Part shown: positions 27,297 through 36,527 of the stretch, piece by piece
Layout: every line of letters begins with the position of its first letter
How positions within the stretch are numbered: position 1 is the stretch's first letter
Source: Pectobacterium atrosepticum
GTDB taxonomy: Bacteria; Pseudomonadota; Gammaproteobacteria; Enterobacterales; Enterobacteriaceae
DNA: 64,000 bases
Assembly (NCBI GenBank): GCA_019056595.1
Contig: CP036163.1
Coordinates: forward strand, 682,001 to 746,000
Reading direction: 5' to 3'
Translations under genes and position numbers: made by a program
The notes under the pieces: generated by a model
What the model saw: the letters and a program-made list of their open reading frames with translations, nothing else
The model's database searches: none
Told to the model about the DNA's origin: nothing

Positions 27297-27800
27297 ATGT
27301 CACAGAACGTACATTTTCAAGGCAATCCTGTGCCAGTAGCTGGGTCATTCCCGGCCAAAGGAAGCAAAGCGCCAGCATTCACTCTGGTCGCTAAAGACCT
27401 GTCAGATGCTTCACTCAGCAACTATGCTGGCAAGCGCAAAATCCTGAACATTTTCCCAAGCATCGATACCGGTGTTTGTGCCGCGTCCGTGCGTAAATTT
27501 AACCAGTTGGGTTCTGAGCTGGATAACACTGTTGTTCTGTGTATCTCTTCCGATCTGCCGTTTGCACAGTCCCGTTTTTGCGGTGCGGAAGGTCTGAACA
27601 ACGTGGTTGTACTGTCTACCCTGCGTGGCGGTGAGTTCAAAGAAAGCTACGGCGTCGCTATTGCAGATGGTGCGCTGAAAGGTCTGACCGCTCGTGCTGT
27701 CGTGGTGCTGGACGAAAATGACAACGTGCTGCATAGCGAACTGGTGAATGAAATCACCACTGAACCAGACTATGACGCTGCACTGGCTGTTTTGAAATAA
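27297..27800 (+). CDS. tpx: Thiol peroxidase Tpx
   Basis: 167-residue atypical 2-Cys peroxiredoxin that reduces organic hydroperoxides and H2O2 with thioredoxin. The peroxidatic cysteine is C61 in [13 protein letters not shown] and the resolving cysteine is C95 in SRFCGAEGL, matching the E. coli protein in position and length. Arg in [11 protein letters not shown] and the Thr/Ser next to C61 complete the active site. It has its own ribosome site (AAGGACG) before ATG 27297 and a strong terminator 40 bases after the stop. It converges with tyrR. Confidence 0.97.
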   Translation: MSQNVHFQGNPVPVAGSFPAKGSKAPAFTLVAKDLSDASLSNYAGKRKILNIFPSIDTGVCAASVRKFNQLGSELDNTVVLCISSDLPFAQSRFCGAEGLNNVVVLSTLRGGEFKESYGVAIADGALKGLTARAVVVLDENDNVLHSELVNEITTEPDYDAALAVLK

Positions 27801-27838
27801 GCCATACTGCCAGTTATTCGTACTGATGATAGTGAAGA

Positions 27839-27866
27839 AACGGCTGCGCAAGCAGCCGTTTTGTTA
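27839..27866 (+). terminator. Rho-independent terminator of tpx
   Basis: 9-bp stem AACGGCTGC / GCAGCCGTT with loop GCAA is followed by TTGTTATTT. It sits between the converging tpx and tyrR genes. Confidence 0.8.
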
Positions 27867-27867
27867 T

Positions 27868-29439
27868 TTACTCTTCGTCATCCCCCGCCGGTTTGCGTTG
27901 GCTGAGTCCATATTCCCGCAGTTTGTTGGCTATCGCCGTGTGCGATACCCCTAGCCGCTTCGCCAATTTGCGTGTGCTTGGATAGGATTGATAAAGACGA
28001 GTCAGCACAGAGCGCTCAAAACGCTTGTTGATATCATCCAACGAGCCATCCAGCAGAGTTTCATCTTGTGGCACATCAATCGAAAACGCAGGGAGATCGA
28101 TGTCTTGCATATGCAGTTCGCCACCGTGCAACTGCGTCAGCGCGCGATAAATGGTATTTCTTAGCTGCCGAACATTACCCGGCCAACCGTACTGCGGCAG
28201 GAAATGTTCCACATCTGCTGCCAGCTTGGGACGAGGAATTCCCTGTTCGTCGGCAAAACGTGCCACAAAGAGTTCAGCCAGCGGCATAATGTCCGCCGGA
28301 CGCTCGCGGAGCGGCGGTAACATTAACGTGAGCACATTGAGACGATAATAAAGATCCTCGCGGAATTCCCCACGCTGCACCAGTTCCAGCAGATTTTTCT
28401 TAGTCGCGCAGATCACCCGCACGTCCACATGGACTTCATGATCTTCGCCCACGCGGCGGAATGTCCCGTCATTCAGGAAACGCAACAATTTAGTCTGCAT
28501 CTGTGCCGACATTTCACCGACTTCATCCAGCAGAACTGAACCGCCGTTAGCCTGTTCGAAGAACCCTTTCTTACCTTCCTGCGCATTGAGATACGCGCCG
28601 GAAGCATGGCCAAACAGCTCGCTTTCCATTACGTCATCGGGCAATGCGGCGCAGTTCAGCGCCAGGAAAGGATTCTTGCCACGCGGCCCGCGCAGGTGGC
28701 AGGCACGCGCCAGCATATCTTTGCCCGTCCCCGTATCACCTACGATCAACAGCGGCGCGTCCAACATCGCCAACTTACGTGCCTGTTCAACCACCTGACG
28801 CATTTTTGGACTAGCGGCGACGATGTGATCGAATTCGTTTTCATCGTTCACGGCAAGATTCTGTAACTGTCGGCCCATGCGAGCGGCCGATTTCAACATC
28901 ACTAGTGCGCCTGCGGTTGCCACGTTACCAGCATCATCTTCCAGGCGGACCGGTGTCATTTCCAGCAAGAAATCTTGACCTCGAATCACTACGCGTTCCG
29001 CGACGATGGAGCTACTCTTCTCAAGCCAGTTGGCGAAATTGAAACTGGGAATCATCGTGGCAATCGTCAATTCGCTGATGGTTTCTGCCGATTGTTCAAA
29101 CAGCGCCAGCGCGGCCGGATTAAACAGTTCCGGTTTCCCTTTCATATCCAGCGAGAACACGGGTTCAGGCATAGACTCCAGCAGCGCATTCAACGCCCGA
29201 TGCTCACGTTCAGATGGCATAAACGCCACGGTGCGCACATCGCTGACGCTTTCAATACGGCGGATTTCCGTCATCAGTGGACGAAAATCATCAAAATCTA
29301 GGGTGGCAAAATTGAGGTAAATACGGCCAATAGACGCAATTTCGATGCCGCGTAAATCAATATGGCGTGACGCAAGCAGATCTAACAACTCACGGACCAT
29401 ACCAATGCGGTCTTCACAAATAACTTCCAGATGCATCAA
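27868..29439 (-). CDS. tyrR: Aromatic amino acid regulator TyrR
   Basis: 523-residue DNA-binding regulator of aromatic amino acid biosynthesis and transport. Domains: N-terminal ACT (1-75, MMHLEVICEDRIGMVRELLD), PAS (about 80-185), sigma-54-activator-type AAA+ domain with Walker A GDTGTGK (234-240) and Walker B LLDEVGEM, and a C-terminal helix-turn-helix (STRKLAKRLGVSHTAIANKLREYGL). The loop where true sigma-54 activators have GAFTGA reads GAYLNA (281-286), between ELFGHAS and QEGKKGFF. From memory E. coli TyrR lacks this loop almost entirely. TyrR is therefore still expected to work with sigma-70 promoters. It converges with tpx. Confidence 0.95.
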   Translation of the reverse strand: MMHLEVICEDRIGMVRELLDLLASRHIDLRGIEIASIGRIYLNFATLDFDDFRPLMTEIRRIESVSDVRTVAFMPSEREHRALNALLESMPEPVFSLDMKGKPELFNPAALALFEQSAETISELTIATMIPSFNFANWLEKSSSIVAERVVIRGQDFLLEMTPVRLEDDAGNVATAGALVMLKSAARMGRQLQNLAVNDENEFDHIVAASPKMRQVVEQARKLAMLDAPLLIVGDTGTGKDMLARACHLRGPRGKNPFLALNCAALPDDVMESELFGHASGAYLNAQEGKKGFFEQANGGSVLLDEVGEMSAQMQTKLLRFLNDGTFRRVGEDHEVHVDVRVICATKKNLLELVQRGEFREDLYYRLNVLTLMLPPLRERPADIMPLAELFVARFADEQGIPRPKLAADVEHFLPQYGWPGNVRQLRNTIYRALTQLHGGELHMQDIDLPAFSIDVPQDETLLDGSLDDINKRFERSVLTRLYQSYPSTRKLAKRLGVSHTAIANKLREYGLSQRKPAGDDEE

Positions 29440-29572
29440 CGGCTACCTTCTTCAAGAGACACGACATGGCTATTGCTACTGATAATACCCTTTCGTTTGC
29501 ACCGGATGAAGTAAAGTGGCAGCAAAAGTTGACACATCTGTACGTTTTTTCCACGTCAATAACGAAACGAGG

Positions 29573-31117
29573 TTAAGACAGCGGCGTGGTTGCCATCGCC
29601 ACAATGGTTCGAATACCTTCCAGATAGTTACCGAGACGTAAATTCTCATCAAAACTATGCTGATTATTATCGGCATTAACTAGAGGCACGATCACGTACG
29701 GCACTTTCAACACACTGACCGCACCGCTCATCGGCAGCGTACCGCCCATCATACGGTTCTTCTCCGGTGCGATACCACGCGGTGCGGTTGTGGTGGCAAC
29801 CGCCCAATGACCCAAGGGAGAATCGATCTCGGTTCTGGCCGCATAGGCGCTGCTCGGATAGGCCGTCAGATGAAGTGAAATCAGATGCGGATACTGCTCG
29901 CGTTCTGCCTGTGTAGGCGATTCGCCTGCAATGATATGAAAACCTTTGCTGGCAATATACTGGCGTAATAGCGCATACATATCATCCGGCGGCGTTTCCG
30001 GTACGGTACGGATATTCACGCTGGCGGTCGCGGTTGATGGAATGGCATTCGATGCTTTCTTCCCCGTCTCACCAGCTTTAATGCCGAGAATATCCAGTGA
30101 AGGATACTGCACCGCCTCTGCCGCATTGCCTGCGACCTTATCCAACTGCGCGACGCCAAAGCGTTTTTCCAGCGAACCCGCAGGTGGTGCAGTCTCGGCT
30201 ACCTGTTTTTTATCGCTATCACTGAGCGTGACGCGGTCATAATAACCGGGGATCGTGACCTTGCCGTCCGCATCTTTCATGCTGGCCAGCAGCGTAGCCA
30301 GATTTTGCACCGGATTTGGAATAACATTGCCATAGCCACCGCTGTGCGCAGCGGCATTCGCACCGAAAACCGTCATGTCTATCTGAATTGAACCACGATT
30401 ACCAAAGTTGATACCGGGGCGATTGCTGGACGGCATCGCACCATCATAAATCACCATACCATCGCTTTTCAGCAGCGTCAGATGATCGGCCATCACCGTC
30501 GTCAGGCCGGGTGAACCTTTTTCTTCTTCGGAATCCAACAACACTTTGATGTTGACGGCCGGTTCAACGCCCTTCTCTTTCATCGCATCCATTGCCGCGA
30601 GGAACATCACGATCGGCCCTTTATCATCGGCCGATGCTCGGGCGAAAATACGCCATTCTGGGTTGATGTCCCCTTTCAGAAGACGCGACTCAGGCAGCGT
30701 CTGCCATTTACCCGCGGCATCTTTTTCTTTTAGCACAGGCTGCCACGGCGGCGTTTGCCACTCGGACGGATTCACGGGCTGCCCGTCAAAATGCATGTAG
30801 AACAGGATGGTTTTACGATCGGACTTTGCCGCACCAAACTCAGCATAAACCAGCGGCTTATCGCCATTCGTCAACGTTTGCGTGGTAAAACCGCGCTTCT
30901 GAAACGCCTTTTCCAGCCAGTCGGCATTACGTTGGATATCCGCAGGCACGGCAGCATCATTTTGCAGCGTCAGTAATTCGAGATATTCAGGGAAGCTGTT
31001 TTGCGCATAACGTTCAGCATCGGCAGGTGCCAGAACCAACTGGGCACTGGCAGGTAAACAGAGAATGCTCGTCGCCAGCGATAGCGCCGCCAGCGTCAAT
31101 TTTTTACCGAGAATCAT
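29573..31117 (-). CDS. Exported M20-family metallopeptidase
   Basis: 514-residue zinc peptidase of the M20 family (ArgE/DapE/CPG2 type) with a signal peptide (cleavage after PASA, near residue 25), so it should be periplasmic. Metal ligands are visible: His and Asp in FYMHFDGQP and ASADDKGP, Glu-Glu in LLDSEEEKGSPG, Asp in VIYDGAMPSS and His in NNQHSFDENLRLG. The dimerisation lid domain lies about residues 240-400 (AAAHSGGYGNVIPNP). The substrate cannot be told from sequence; acylated amino acids or small peptides are likely. It is in the tyrR-ycjF interval as a separate unit. M20 proteins with this signal peptide are found in several plant-associated enterobacteria. Confidence 0.85.
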   Translation of the reverse strand: MILGKKLTLAALSLATSILCLPASAQLVLAPADAERYAQNSFPEYLELLTLQNDAAVPADIQRNADWLEKAFQKRGFTTQTLTNGDKPLVYAEFGAAKSDRKTILFYMHFDGQPVNPSEWQTPPWQPVLKEKDAAGKWQTLPESRLLKGDINPEWRIFARASADDKGPIVMFLAAMDAMKEKGVEPAVNIKVLLDSEEEKGSPGLTTVMADHLTLLKSDGMVIYDGAMPSSNRPGINFGNRGSIQIDMTVFGANAAAHSGGYGNVIPNPVQNLATLLASMKDADGKVTIPGYYDRVTLSDSDKKQVAETAPPAGSLEKRFGVAQLDKVAGNAAEAVQYPSLDILGIKAGETGKKASNAIPSTATASVNIRTVPETPPDDMYALLRQYIASKGFHIIAGESPTQAEREQYPHLISLHLTAYPSSAYAARTEIDSPLGHWAVATTTAPRGIAPEKNRMMGGTLPMSGAVSVLKVPYVIVPLVNADNNQHSFDENLRLGNYLEGIRTIVAMATTPLS

Positions 31118-31238
31118 AAAAACGTCCTGTTATACAGAAATGAGAAGTATTTATCCTACACACGATTCTGTAACAACGGTACTCTCTGCCATACCGATAC
31201 GCTTTTGCATTACATTCCCCAGTTGAACAATGACAAAT

Positions 31239-31267
31239 GACGATGGCGCACACCGTACACCATCGTC
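31239..31267 (-). terminator. Hairpin after ycjF
   Basis: 8-bp stem GACGATGG / CCATCGTC with a 13-base loop, 8 bases after the ycjF stop in its direction of transcription. The following ATTTGTCATTG tract is only moderately T-rich. Confidence 0.5.
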
Positions 31268-31274
31268 TTCACCA

Positions 31275-32318
31275 CTAACGTCCTTTTTGCAGTGTTTCTT
31301 TTACCTGACCAATCAGCTCGCGGCGGAAATCACCGAGGCGGGGTTTGTCATCCAGCCACGGCAGCGGGCGACATAATTCCATCGCTTTGATACCCAGACG
31401 CGCAGTCAGCAGACCTGCGCCAATGCCCTGTGCGGCGCGGGTCGATAGCCGTGCGGCAAGATCCTGCGACATCCAGTCCATGCCAATTTCCCGCACCAGC
31501 TCCGATGCACCGGCAAACGCAATATTAATCAACACCAGACGGAACAAGCGAATGCGGCTGAAATAGCCGAGTTCGATGCCGTATAACGCGGCAATCCGAT
31601 TAATAAGCCGCAGGTTACGCCAAGCAATAAATGCCATATCGACCAGCGCTAGCGGGCTGACGGCGATCATCAAGGTAGATTCTGCCGCAGAACGACTAAT
31701 TTCACGCCGCGCCTGCGTGTCCAGTACAGGCTGAACCAGACGCGCATACAATTCCAATACTTCGCGATCGTTGTGCGTTTCGTGGAGTGAAGCCTGCCAG
31801 CGCTGTATAGCCGGATGACCGCTATCCAACCCTGCCTGCCGCGCCAGTTTTTCACAGAACTCACGCCCACGTTCCACTCCGTGGCTGTGCAGCAGATCGC
31901 GCGCCACATCGCGCTCTTCCGCACGTTCTCGCAGGCGATAGAGTCGTCGCCACTCGACAGCCAATGAGCCAACGCCCGCCGCCACAATCAGGCTGCCCGC
32001 CGTAATACCGCCCAGCGCGATCCAATCCTGTTGCACCCAGGCGTTATGCAGCGACTGAACGCCCTGCGCCAGCGCGCTAATGCCGAATAATGCGACGCCC
32101 GCCATCACCATACGCCGCCACAGGCTGCGTTTTGGACGTAGCGCCGCACTGATAGCCTCTTCCGCCGCACCTTCTTCCGGCACTTCTTCTTCGCGGCTGA
32201 TAGGGGAAAATGGCGTGCTGCTCTGCTCGTCAAATGCCAATCCGGCACGTAGTTGTGGCTGCGGCTCTTGCGGTGAAACATCGTCGAACGTAACGCGTGG
32301 TTTTAGTGGCTCGTTCAT
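31275..32318 (-). CDS. ycjF: Inner membrane protein YcjF (UPF0283)
   Basis: 347-residue membrane protein of the UPF0283/DUF697 group. An acidic/proline-rich cytoplasmic N-terminus (about 1-65) precedes two hydrophobic segments (about 70-90, [18 protein letters not shown], and 100-125, [20 protein letters not shown]) and a C-terminal domain with a further membrane-associated stretch ([18 protein letters not shown]). Its start overlaps the ycjX stop by four bases (ATGA), so the two are translationally coupled. Their link to psp genes and envelope stress is known from E. coli, but the function is unclear. Confidence 0.92.
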   Translation of the reverse strand: MNEPLKPRVTFDDVSPQEPQPQLRAGLAFDEQSSTPFSPISREEEVPEEGAAEEAISAALRPKRSLWRRMVMAGVALFGISALAQGVQSLHNAWVQQDWIALGGITAGSLIVAAGVGSLAVEWRRLYRLRERAEERDVARDLLHSHGVERGREFCEKLARQAGLDSGHPAIQRWQASLHETHNDREVLELYARLVQPVLDTQARREISRSAAESTLMIAVSPLALVDMAFIAWRNLRLINRIAALYGIELGYFSRIRLFRLVLINIAFAGASELVREIGMDWMSQDLAARLSTRAAQGIGAGLLTARLGIKAMELCRPLPWLDDKPRLGDFRRELIGQVKETLQKGR

Positions 32319-33712
32319 CGCAATTTATCCTTTAGCAGAAAGTCCATGACCGTATCTAGCCGGATATGCGGCAACGGCGTATCTACCGTCATCTCGCGCG
32401 GACGAAATTGATCGAAGTGGAAGCCCTGCGTTTGCCAGAATGCAGCGCCCGGTAAACGCGCGGGCACTTCACCGGGATAGACCGTCAACGGTTGACCATC
32501 GCTGAGCCGATGCCCTTTCAGCGCCGGAATTTTCTGGCCCTGATGATCGACCACCCCGCTCTGCGTTGATTGAATCGATGCAATGCCTTCACAACGCATA
32601 TCAATGCCTTCAAATGCCGCGTTCTGCCAGGCCTCTTGCACCAATTGCTGAAGTAAAGACACCAGATTGGAGTGCTGATCGGCGGTAATGTGATCGGCTT
32701 TACTCGCGGCAAACATCAGCTTGTCGATGCAGGGCGAAAACAAACGCCGGAACAGCGTGCGTTTACCGTAGTGAAAACTTTGCATCAGTTGGGTCAGCGC
32801 CAGCCGCATATCGTTAAATGCATGAATGCCGCTATTGAGCGGTTGCAGGCAGTCGACCAGAACAATCTGTCGGTCGAAACGTACGAAGTGATCCTTATAA
32901 AACCCTTTGACGACCGACTGGCAGTAATAGTCAAAACGCTTACGCAGCATGCCGATATTGGTTTTCTCATCCGCCTGCGCCAGCTTGGCCTCACCGATGT
33001 TATTCACCTGCGGCCAAGGGAAGAATTGCAGCACTGGCGCCCCGGCCAGATCGCCCGGCAGCACAAATCGCCCCGGTTGGATAAAGTGCAGCCCTTCCTG
33101 TTTGCAGCGATGCAGATAGTCGGTGTAGGCCTGCGCTACCTCAGCTAACTGATTTTCATCCGCGGGTGCCAGCGGATCGATTTTCTCACACAGTGCCAGC
33201 CAGGGTTTCGCCCATTCAATGCGTCCCCCTTGCAGCAAGCCGCTCATCTGCTGTGACCAGCTCAAATAAGTTTGCTCCAGCAGCGGCAAATCCAACAGCC
33301 ACTCACCGGGGTAGTCAACAATTTCGAGATAGAGCGTCGAGGTATCTTTAAAATGGCGCAGCAGCGAATCTTTGGAGCGATAGCGCAGCGCCAGACGGAT
33401 CTCACTCACGCCACGCGTCGGCGTCGGCCAATCCGGCGGTGAACCATACAGCGCTGCCATGCCTTCATCATAGGCGAAGCGCGGCACGCCCAGATCGCGC
33501 TGTGGCACACGCTTTACGCCGAGCAAACGCTCTTCGCGCGCGGGGGAAAACATCGGCAGATGCGCACCGCTGTGGGTATTTAATAATTGGTTGACGAACG
33601 CGGTGATAAACGCGGTTTTGCCACTACGGCTCAGCCCAGTGACGGCAATACGTAGATGGCGATCCACGCTGCGATTGACCAGTGAGTTAATTTCGTTCTG
33701 TAGTCGACTCAT
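32315..33712 (-). CDS. ycjX: YcjX family P-loop protein
   Basis: 465-residue putative GTPase/ATPase with Walker [11 protein letters not shown] near residue 30 and a Walker B-like region ([16 protein letters not shown]). Start chosen at the ATG 33712 ([20 protein letters not shown]), the conserved YcjX beginning; a few in-frame codons upstream (to 33727) are not conserved. It is the first gene of the ycjX-ycjF pair and follows pspC by about 175 bases on the same strand. In E. coli ycjX-ycjF expression is part of the PspF response. Confidence 0.92.
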   Translation of the reverse strand: MSRLQNEINSLVNRSVDRHLRIAVTGLSRSGKTAFITAFVNQLLNTHSGAHLPMFSPAREERLLGVKRVPQRDLGVPRFAYDEGMAALYGSPPDWPTPTRGVSEIRLALRYRSKDSLLRHFKDTSTLYLEIVDYPGEWLLDLPLLEQTYLSWSQQMSGLLQGGRIEWAKPWLALCEKIDPLAPADENQLAEVAQAYTDYLHRCKQEGLHFIQPGRFVLPGDLAGAPVLQFFPWPQVNNIGEAKLAQADEKTNIGMLRKRFDYYCQSVVKGFYKDHFVRFDRQIVLVDCLQPLNSGIHAFNDMRLALTQLMQSFHYGKRTLFRRLFSPCIDKLMFAASKADHITADQHSNLVSLLQQLVQEAWQNAAFEGIDMRCEGIASIQSTQSGVVDHQGQKIPALKGHRLSDGQPLTVYPGEVPARLPGAAFWQTQGFHFDQFRPREMTVDTPLPHIRLDTVMDFLLKDKLR

Positions 33713-33887
33713 CGAATGAACCATCACTCCTGTCGTTGCAAAAGTATGTCGTTAAAAATGCGCATTCAGGCTACCGCATTGATCGCGCAGAAAAAAGCAG
33801 CGCGACGCTATCCACTTGCGATCTGCATCGCACGGTAGATAACGTCAGCGGCGGTTATAACGACTAAATGTCATCACTGATGACGAA

Positions 33888-34253
33888 TTACAGATGGCGA
33901 AAGCGGTTCTGAACGCCAAACGTATCCGAGGTAACATAGCGCTCAATATTACGTAGACGCTGTTCGCTGGCCTGCAATGTCGCATCTGCCTCATCCAGCA
34001 GTTGGCTGGGTGTCCGGGCCGCTTTTTCATCCTCAAATCCCATTCCCGCCGGAGCCGGATCGAGCATAAAGGTCAGAATGATGTAAGCCACAATCGTGAA
34101 AAAGAACAGGCCGAAAAACATCGACAGCACCACGATTATCCGCAGGAGTTTCACCGGCACGTCAAAATAACGCGCTAAACCAGCACAAACCCCTTTCAGC
34201 ATGCCTTCTTCCGGTATGCGATATAACGTTTTACCTGACCACGTATTTTTCAT
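33888..34253 (-). CDS. pspC: Phage shock protein C
   Basis: 121-residue bitopic inner-membrane protein. An N-terminal PspC domain (LYRIPEEGMLKGVCAGLARYFDVPVKLLRIIVVL) runs into one transmembrane segment (about residues 38-66) and a C-terminal part with leucine-zipper character (LLDEADATLQASEQRLRNIE). With PspB it senses membrane damage and relieves PspA inhibition of PspF. It overlaps pspB by one base. No pspD follows: the 175 bases to ycjX contain no suitable frame. Confidence 0.95.
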   Translation of the reverse strand: MKNTWSGKTLYRIPEEGMLKGVCAGLARYFDVPVKLLRIIVVLSMFFGLFFFTIVAYIILTFMLDPAPAGMGFEDEKAARTPSQLLDEADATLQASEQRLRNIERYVTSDTFGVQNRFRHL

Positions 34254-34477
34254 TACGATTTTCTCCAGTCCGGGTGTTCTGCATCCAGAATGTCTTCCAG
34301 TGCCCTGATACGCTCACGCATACGGCTGGACTCTTCCGTTAAGCGTGTCAGTCGTTGCATATCGTTTTGTCCCAGTTGAGCACTGTTTTTACGCTGACTG
34401 TAATGTAGCCAAAGCCATATCGGTGCCACAAACAACATGAAAATGGTCAGCGGAATGGCAAGAAACAACGCACTCAT
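34253..34477 (-). CDS. pspB: Phage shock protein B
   Basis: 74-residue membrane protein: one N-terminal transmembrane helix (LFLAIPLTIFMLFVAPIWLWLHY) and a cytoplasmic leucine-zipper-like helix (LGQNDMQRLTRLTEESSRMRERIRALEDILD). It acts with PspC in signal reception. It shares its last base with the pspC start, and lies 101 bases after pspA. Confidence 0.96.
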   Translation of the reverse strand: MSALFLAIPLTIFMLFVAPIWLWLHYSQRKNSAQLGQNDMQRLTRLTEESSRMRERIRALEDILDAEHPDWRKS

Positions 34478-34578
34478 TGTATCTCCTTAGTATTATTCAC
34501 ACGCCTCAAACAGCGCGAGGGCTAAGCGTTGGCTGCCATTTTGCAACGGCAGCCCGCCCAATAGCGTTTACGCTTTAA

Positions 34579-35244
34579 TTACTCTGCTGGCTTAACTTTA
34601 GCTTTAAGTGCCGCCAGCTGCGCGCTGATTTCATCGTCCGCTTTCAACTCGAAAAACTGCTGATCCAGCGATTTTTGTTTCCCCAGCCCGTGGCTTTCAG
34701 CTTCCGCTTCCATCGTGTCGATGCGGCGTTCAAACTGATCGAAACGCGCCATAGCTTCATCCAGCTTGCCGCTATCCAGTTGGCGGCGCACATCACGCGA
34801 TGATGCCGCAGCCTGATGGCGCAACGTCAGTGCCTGCTGGCGAGCACGGGTTTCGCTTAATTTGTTTTCCAGCTCACCGATTTCACGCTTCATGCGCTCC
34901 AGCGTTTCATCCACATTTTCGGCTTCATGCTGCAACACGGCGATCAAGTCGGTCAGCTTCTGCTTTTCAATCAGCGCCGCCCGAGCCAAATCGTCTTTAT
35001 CTTTACGAAGAGCAAGCTCTGCTTTTTCCTGCCACTGCTCTTGCTGACCGTGCGCTTGTTCAATACGGCGGGCGATCTGTTTCTTTTCTGCCAGCGCACG
35101 CGCCGAGGTTGAACGCACTTCAACCAGCGTATCTTCCATTTCCTGAATCATCAGCCGCACCAATTTCTGCGGATCTTCAGCTTTATCCAGCAATGAATTG
35201 ATGTTGGCGTTCACGATGTCGGCAAAACGAGAAAAAATACCCAT
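34579..35244 (-). CDS. pspA: Phage shock protein A
   Basis: 221-residue ESCRT-III-related coiled-coil protein that repairs the inner membrane and inhibits PspF. Seen: the N-terminal amphipathic helix [25 protein letters not shown], then long heptad-rich helices (residues about 25-190) and an acidic C-terminus ([20 protein letters not shown]). Length is that of the family. It heads the operon pspA-pspB-pspC, driven by a sigma-54 promoter, with pspF divergent. Confidence 0.97.
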   Translation of the reverse strand: MGIFSRFADIVNANINSLLDKAEDPQKLVRLMIQEMEDTLVEVRSTSARALAEKKQIARRIEQAHGQQEQWQEKAELALRKDKDDLARAALIEKQKLTDLIAVLQHEAENVDETLERMKREIGELENKLSETRARQQALTLRHQAAASSRDVRRQLDSGKLDEAMARFDQFERRIDTMEAEAESHGLGKQKSLDQQFFELKADDEISAQLAALKAKVKPAE

Positions 35245-35334
35245 AATTACATCCTCTTCATGATTTCCAGCGTCTGATTACGCCTGATTTATCATCGTGA
35301 CCAGACGAGCCAGTCGCGATCTCGTTCTAGATAT

Positions 35335-35351
35335 ATCAATAAGCATGCCAA
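35335..35351 (-). promoter_or_regulatory. Sigma-54 promoter of pspABC
   Basis: On the minus strand TTGGCATGCTTATTGAT carries the -24 element TTGGCA and the -12 element TTGA with standard 10-base spacing between GG and GA. It lies about 90 bases before pspA. The match to the sigma-54 consensus TGGCACG-N4-TTGCW is good at -24 and weaker at -12, as in other psp promoters. Confidence 0.85.
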
Positions 35352-35421
35352 CTTTTAATTCCATTTAACTAACTGAAAATAAAAGAATAGATAATTTTGA
35401 CTATTTTTTCCTTTTCGTTAG

Positions 35422-35440
35422 ATTAGTCAAACACACTAAT
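35422..35440 (-). promoter_or_regulatory. Putative PspF upstream activating site
   Basis: Perfect inverted repeat ATTAGT-N7-ACTAAT located about 85 bases upstream of the sigma-54 -12 element and 30 bases before the pspF start. Position and TTAGT-type half-sites resemble PspF sites of E. coli. Occupation here would both activate pspA and repress pspF. Confidence 0.6.
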
Positions 35441-35469
35441 AGTTAGTAAAAATAACGCGGTGAAACATC

Positions 35470-36459
35470 ATGATTCAGGAAAAAGAGAACCTGCTGGGCG
35501 AAGCCAACAGTTTTTTAGAGGTACTGGAACAGGTGTCGCAGTTGGCACAGTTGAATAAACCGGTGCTGGTGATCGGCGAACGTGGCACAGGTAAAGAGCT
35601 GATCGCCAGCCGCCTGCACTACCTTTCCCCGCGTTGGCAAGGGCCGTTCGTTTCTCTCAACTGTGCGGCGCTCAACGAGAACCTGCTCGATTCCGAGCTA
35701 TTTGGTCATGAAGCGGGTGCCTTTACCGGAGCGCAGAAACGCCATCTGGGGCGCTTCGAACGCGCCGACGGCGGAACGCTGTTTTTGGATGAATTAGCCA
35801 CAGCTCCGATGCTGGTGCAGGAAAAATTACTGCGGGTAATCGAATACGGCATGCTGGAGCGCGTAGGTGGCAGAGATCAGCTCCAGGTTGACGTGCGTCT
35901 GGTGTGTGCCACTAATGACGACCTGCCTGCGCTGGCTGCCAGCGGTAAATTTCGTGCGGATCTGCTCGATCGTCTGGCGTTCGATGTCGTGCAACTTCCG
36001 CCGCTGCGCGAGCGCCAGCAGGACATCATGTTGCTGGCGGAACACTTTGCCATTCAGATGTGCCGAGAATTGCATCTGCCGCTGTTTCCCGGCTTTACCT
36101 CTGCCGCACATACGACGCTGCTGAATTACGATTGGCCGGGCAATATTCGTGAACTGAAAAACGTGGTTGAGCGCTCGGTGTATCGTCACGGCGATAGCGA
36201 ACAGCCTCTCGATACCATCATTCTTAATCCCTTCAGCCGGACTACCGCCGTTCAGGAAACACCTCTGCGTGCGGCAACTGGCCAGCCAGATTTACCGTTG
36301 GACATGAAACCGTGGCTGCTGGAACAAGAGAAGGGCTTGATTAATCGAGCGTTAAATCAGGCAAAGTTTAACCAGCGCAAGGCCGCTGAACTGCTGGGGT
36401 TAACCTACCACCAACTGCGTGGATTGCTGAAGAAACATGATATTGCAGTGAATGAGTGA
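35470..36459 (+). CDS. pspF: Psp operon transcriptional activator PspF
   Basis: 329-residue sigma-54 enhancer-binding protein without an N-terminal receiver domain. Seen: Walker A GERGTGKE (about residue 37), intact GAFTGA loop (FGHEAGAFTGAQKRHLGRFE), Walker B TLFLDELATAP, sensor regions, and a C-terminal Fis-type helix-turn-helix (FNQRKAAELLGLTYHQLRGLLKKH). Activity is held off by PspA. It is divergent from pspA with about 225 bases between. It converges with celV. Confidence 0.97.
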   Translation: MIQEKENLLGEANSFLEVLEQVSQLAQLNKPVLVIGERGTGKELIASRLHYLSPRWQGPFVSLNCAALNENLLDSELFGHEAGAFTGAQKRHLGRFERADGGTLFLDELATAPMLVQEKLLRVIEYGMLERVGGRDQLQVDVRLVCATNDDLPALAASGKFRADLLDRLAFDVVQLPPLRERQQDIMLLAEHFAIQMCRELHLPLFPGFTSAAHTTLLNYDWPGNIRELKNVVERSVYRHGDSEQPLDTIILNPFSRTTAVQETPLRAATGQPDLPLDMKPWLLEQEKGLINRALNQAKFNQRKAAELLGLTYHQLRGLLKKHDIAVNE

Positions 36460-36527
36460 AGGTCTGGAAAGAAAATGCGGGCGAATTAACGCCCGCACTA
36501 TCAGTCGGTTAATGGGGTAATAACGCG

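Noticed and set aside
33713-33887. Possible pspD between pspC and ycjX
   Set aside because: At most about 50 codons are available and no frame with a transmembrane helix or PspD character exists.
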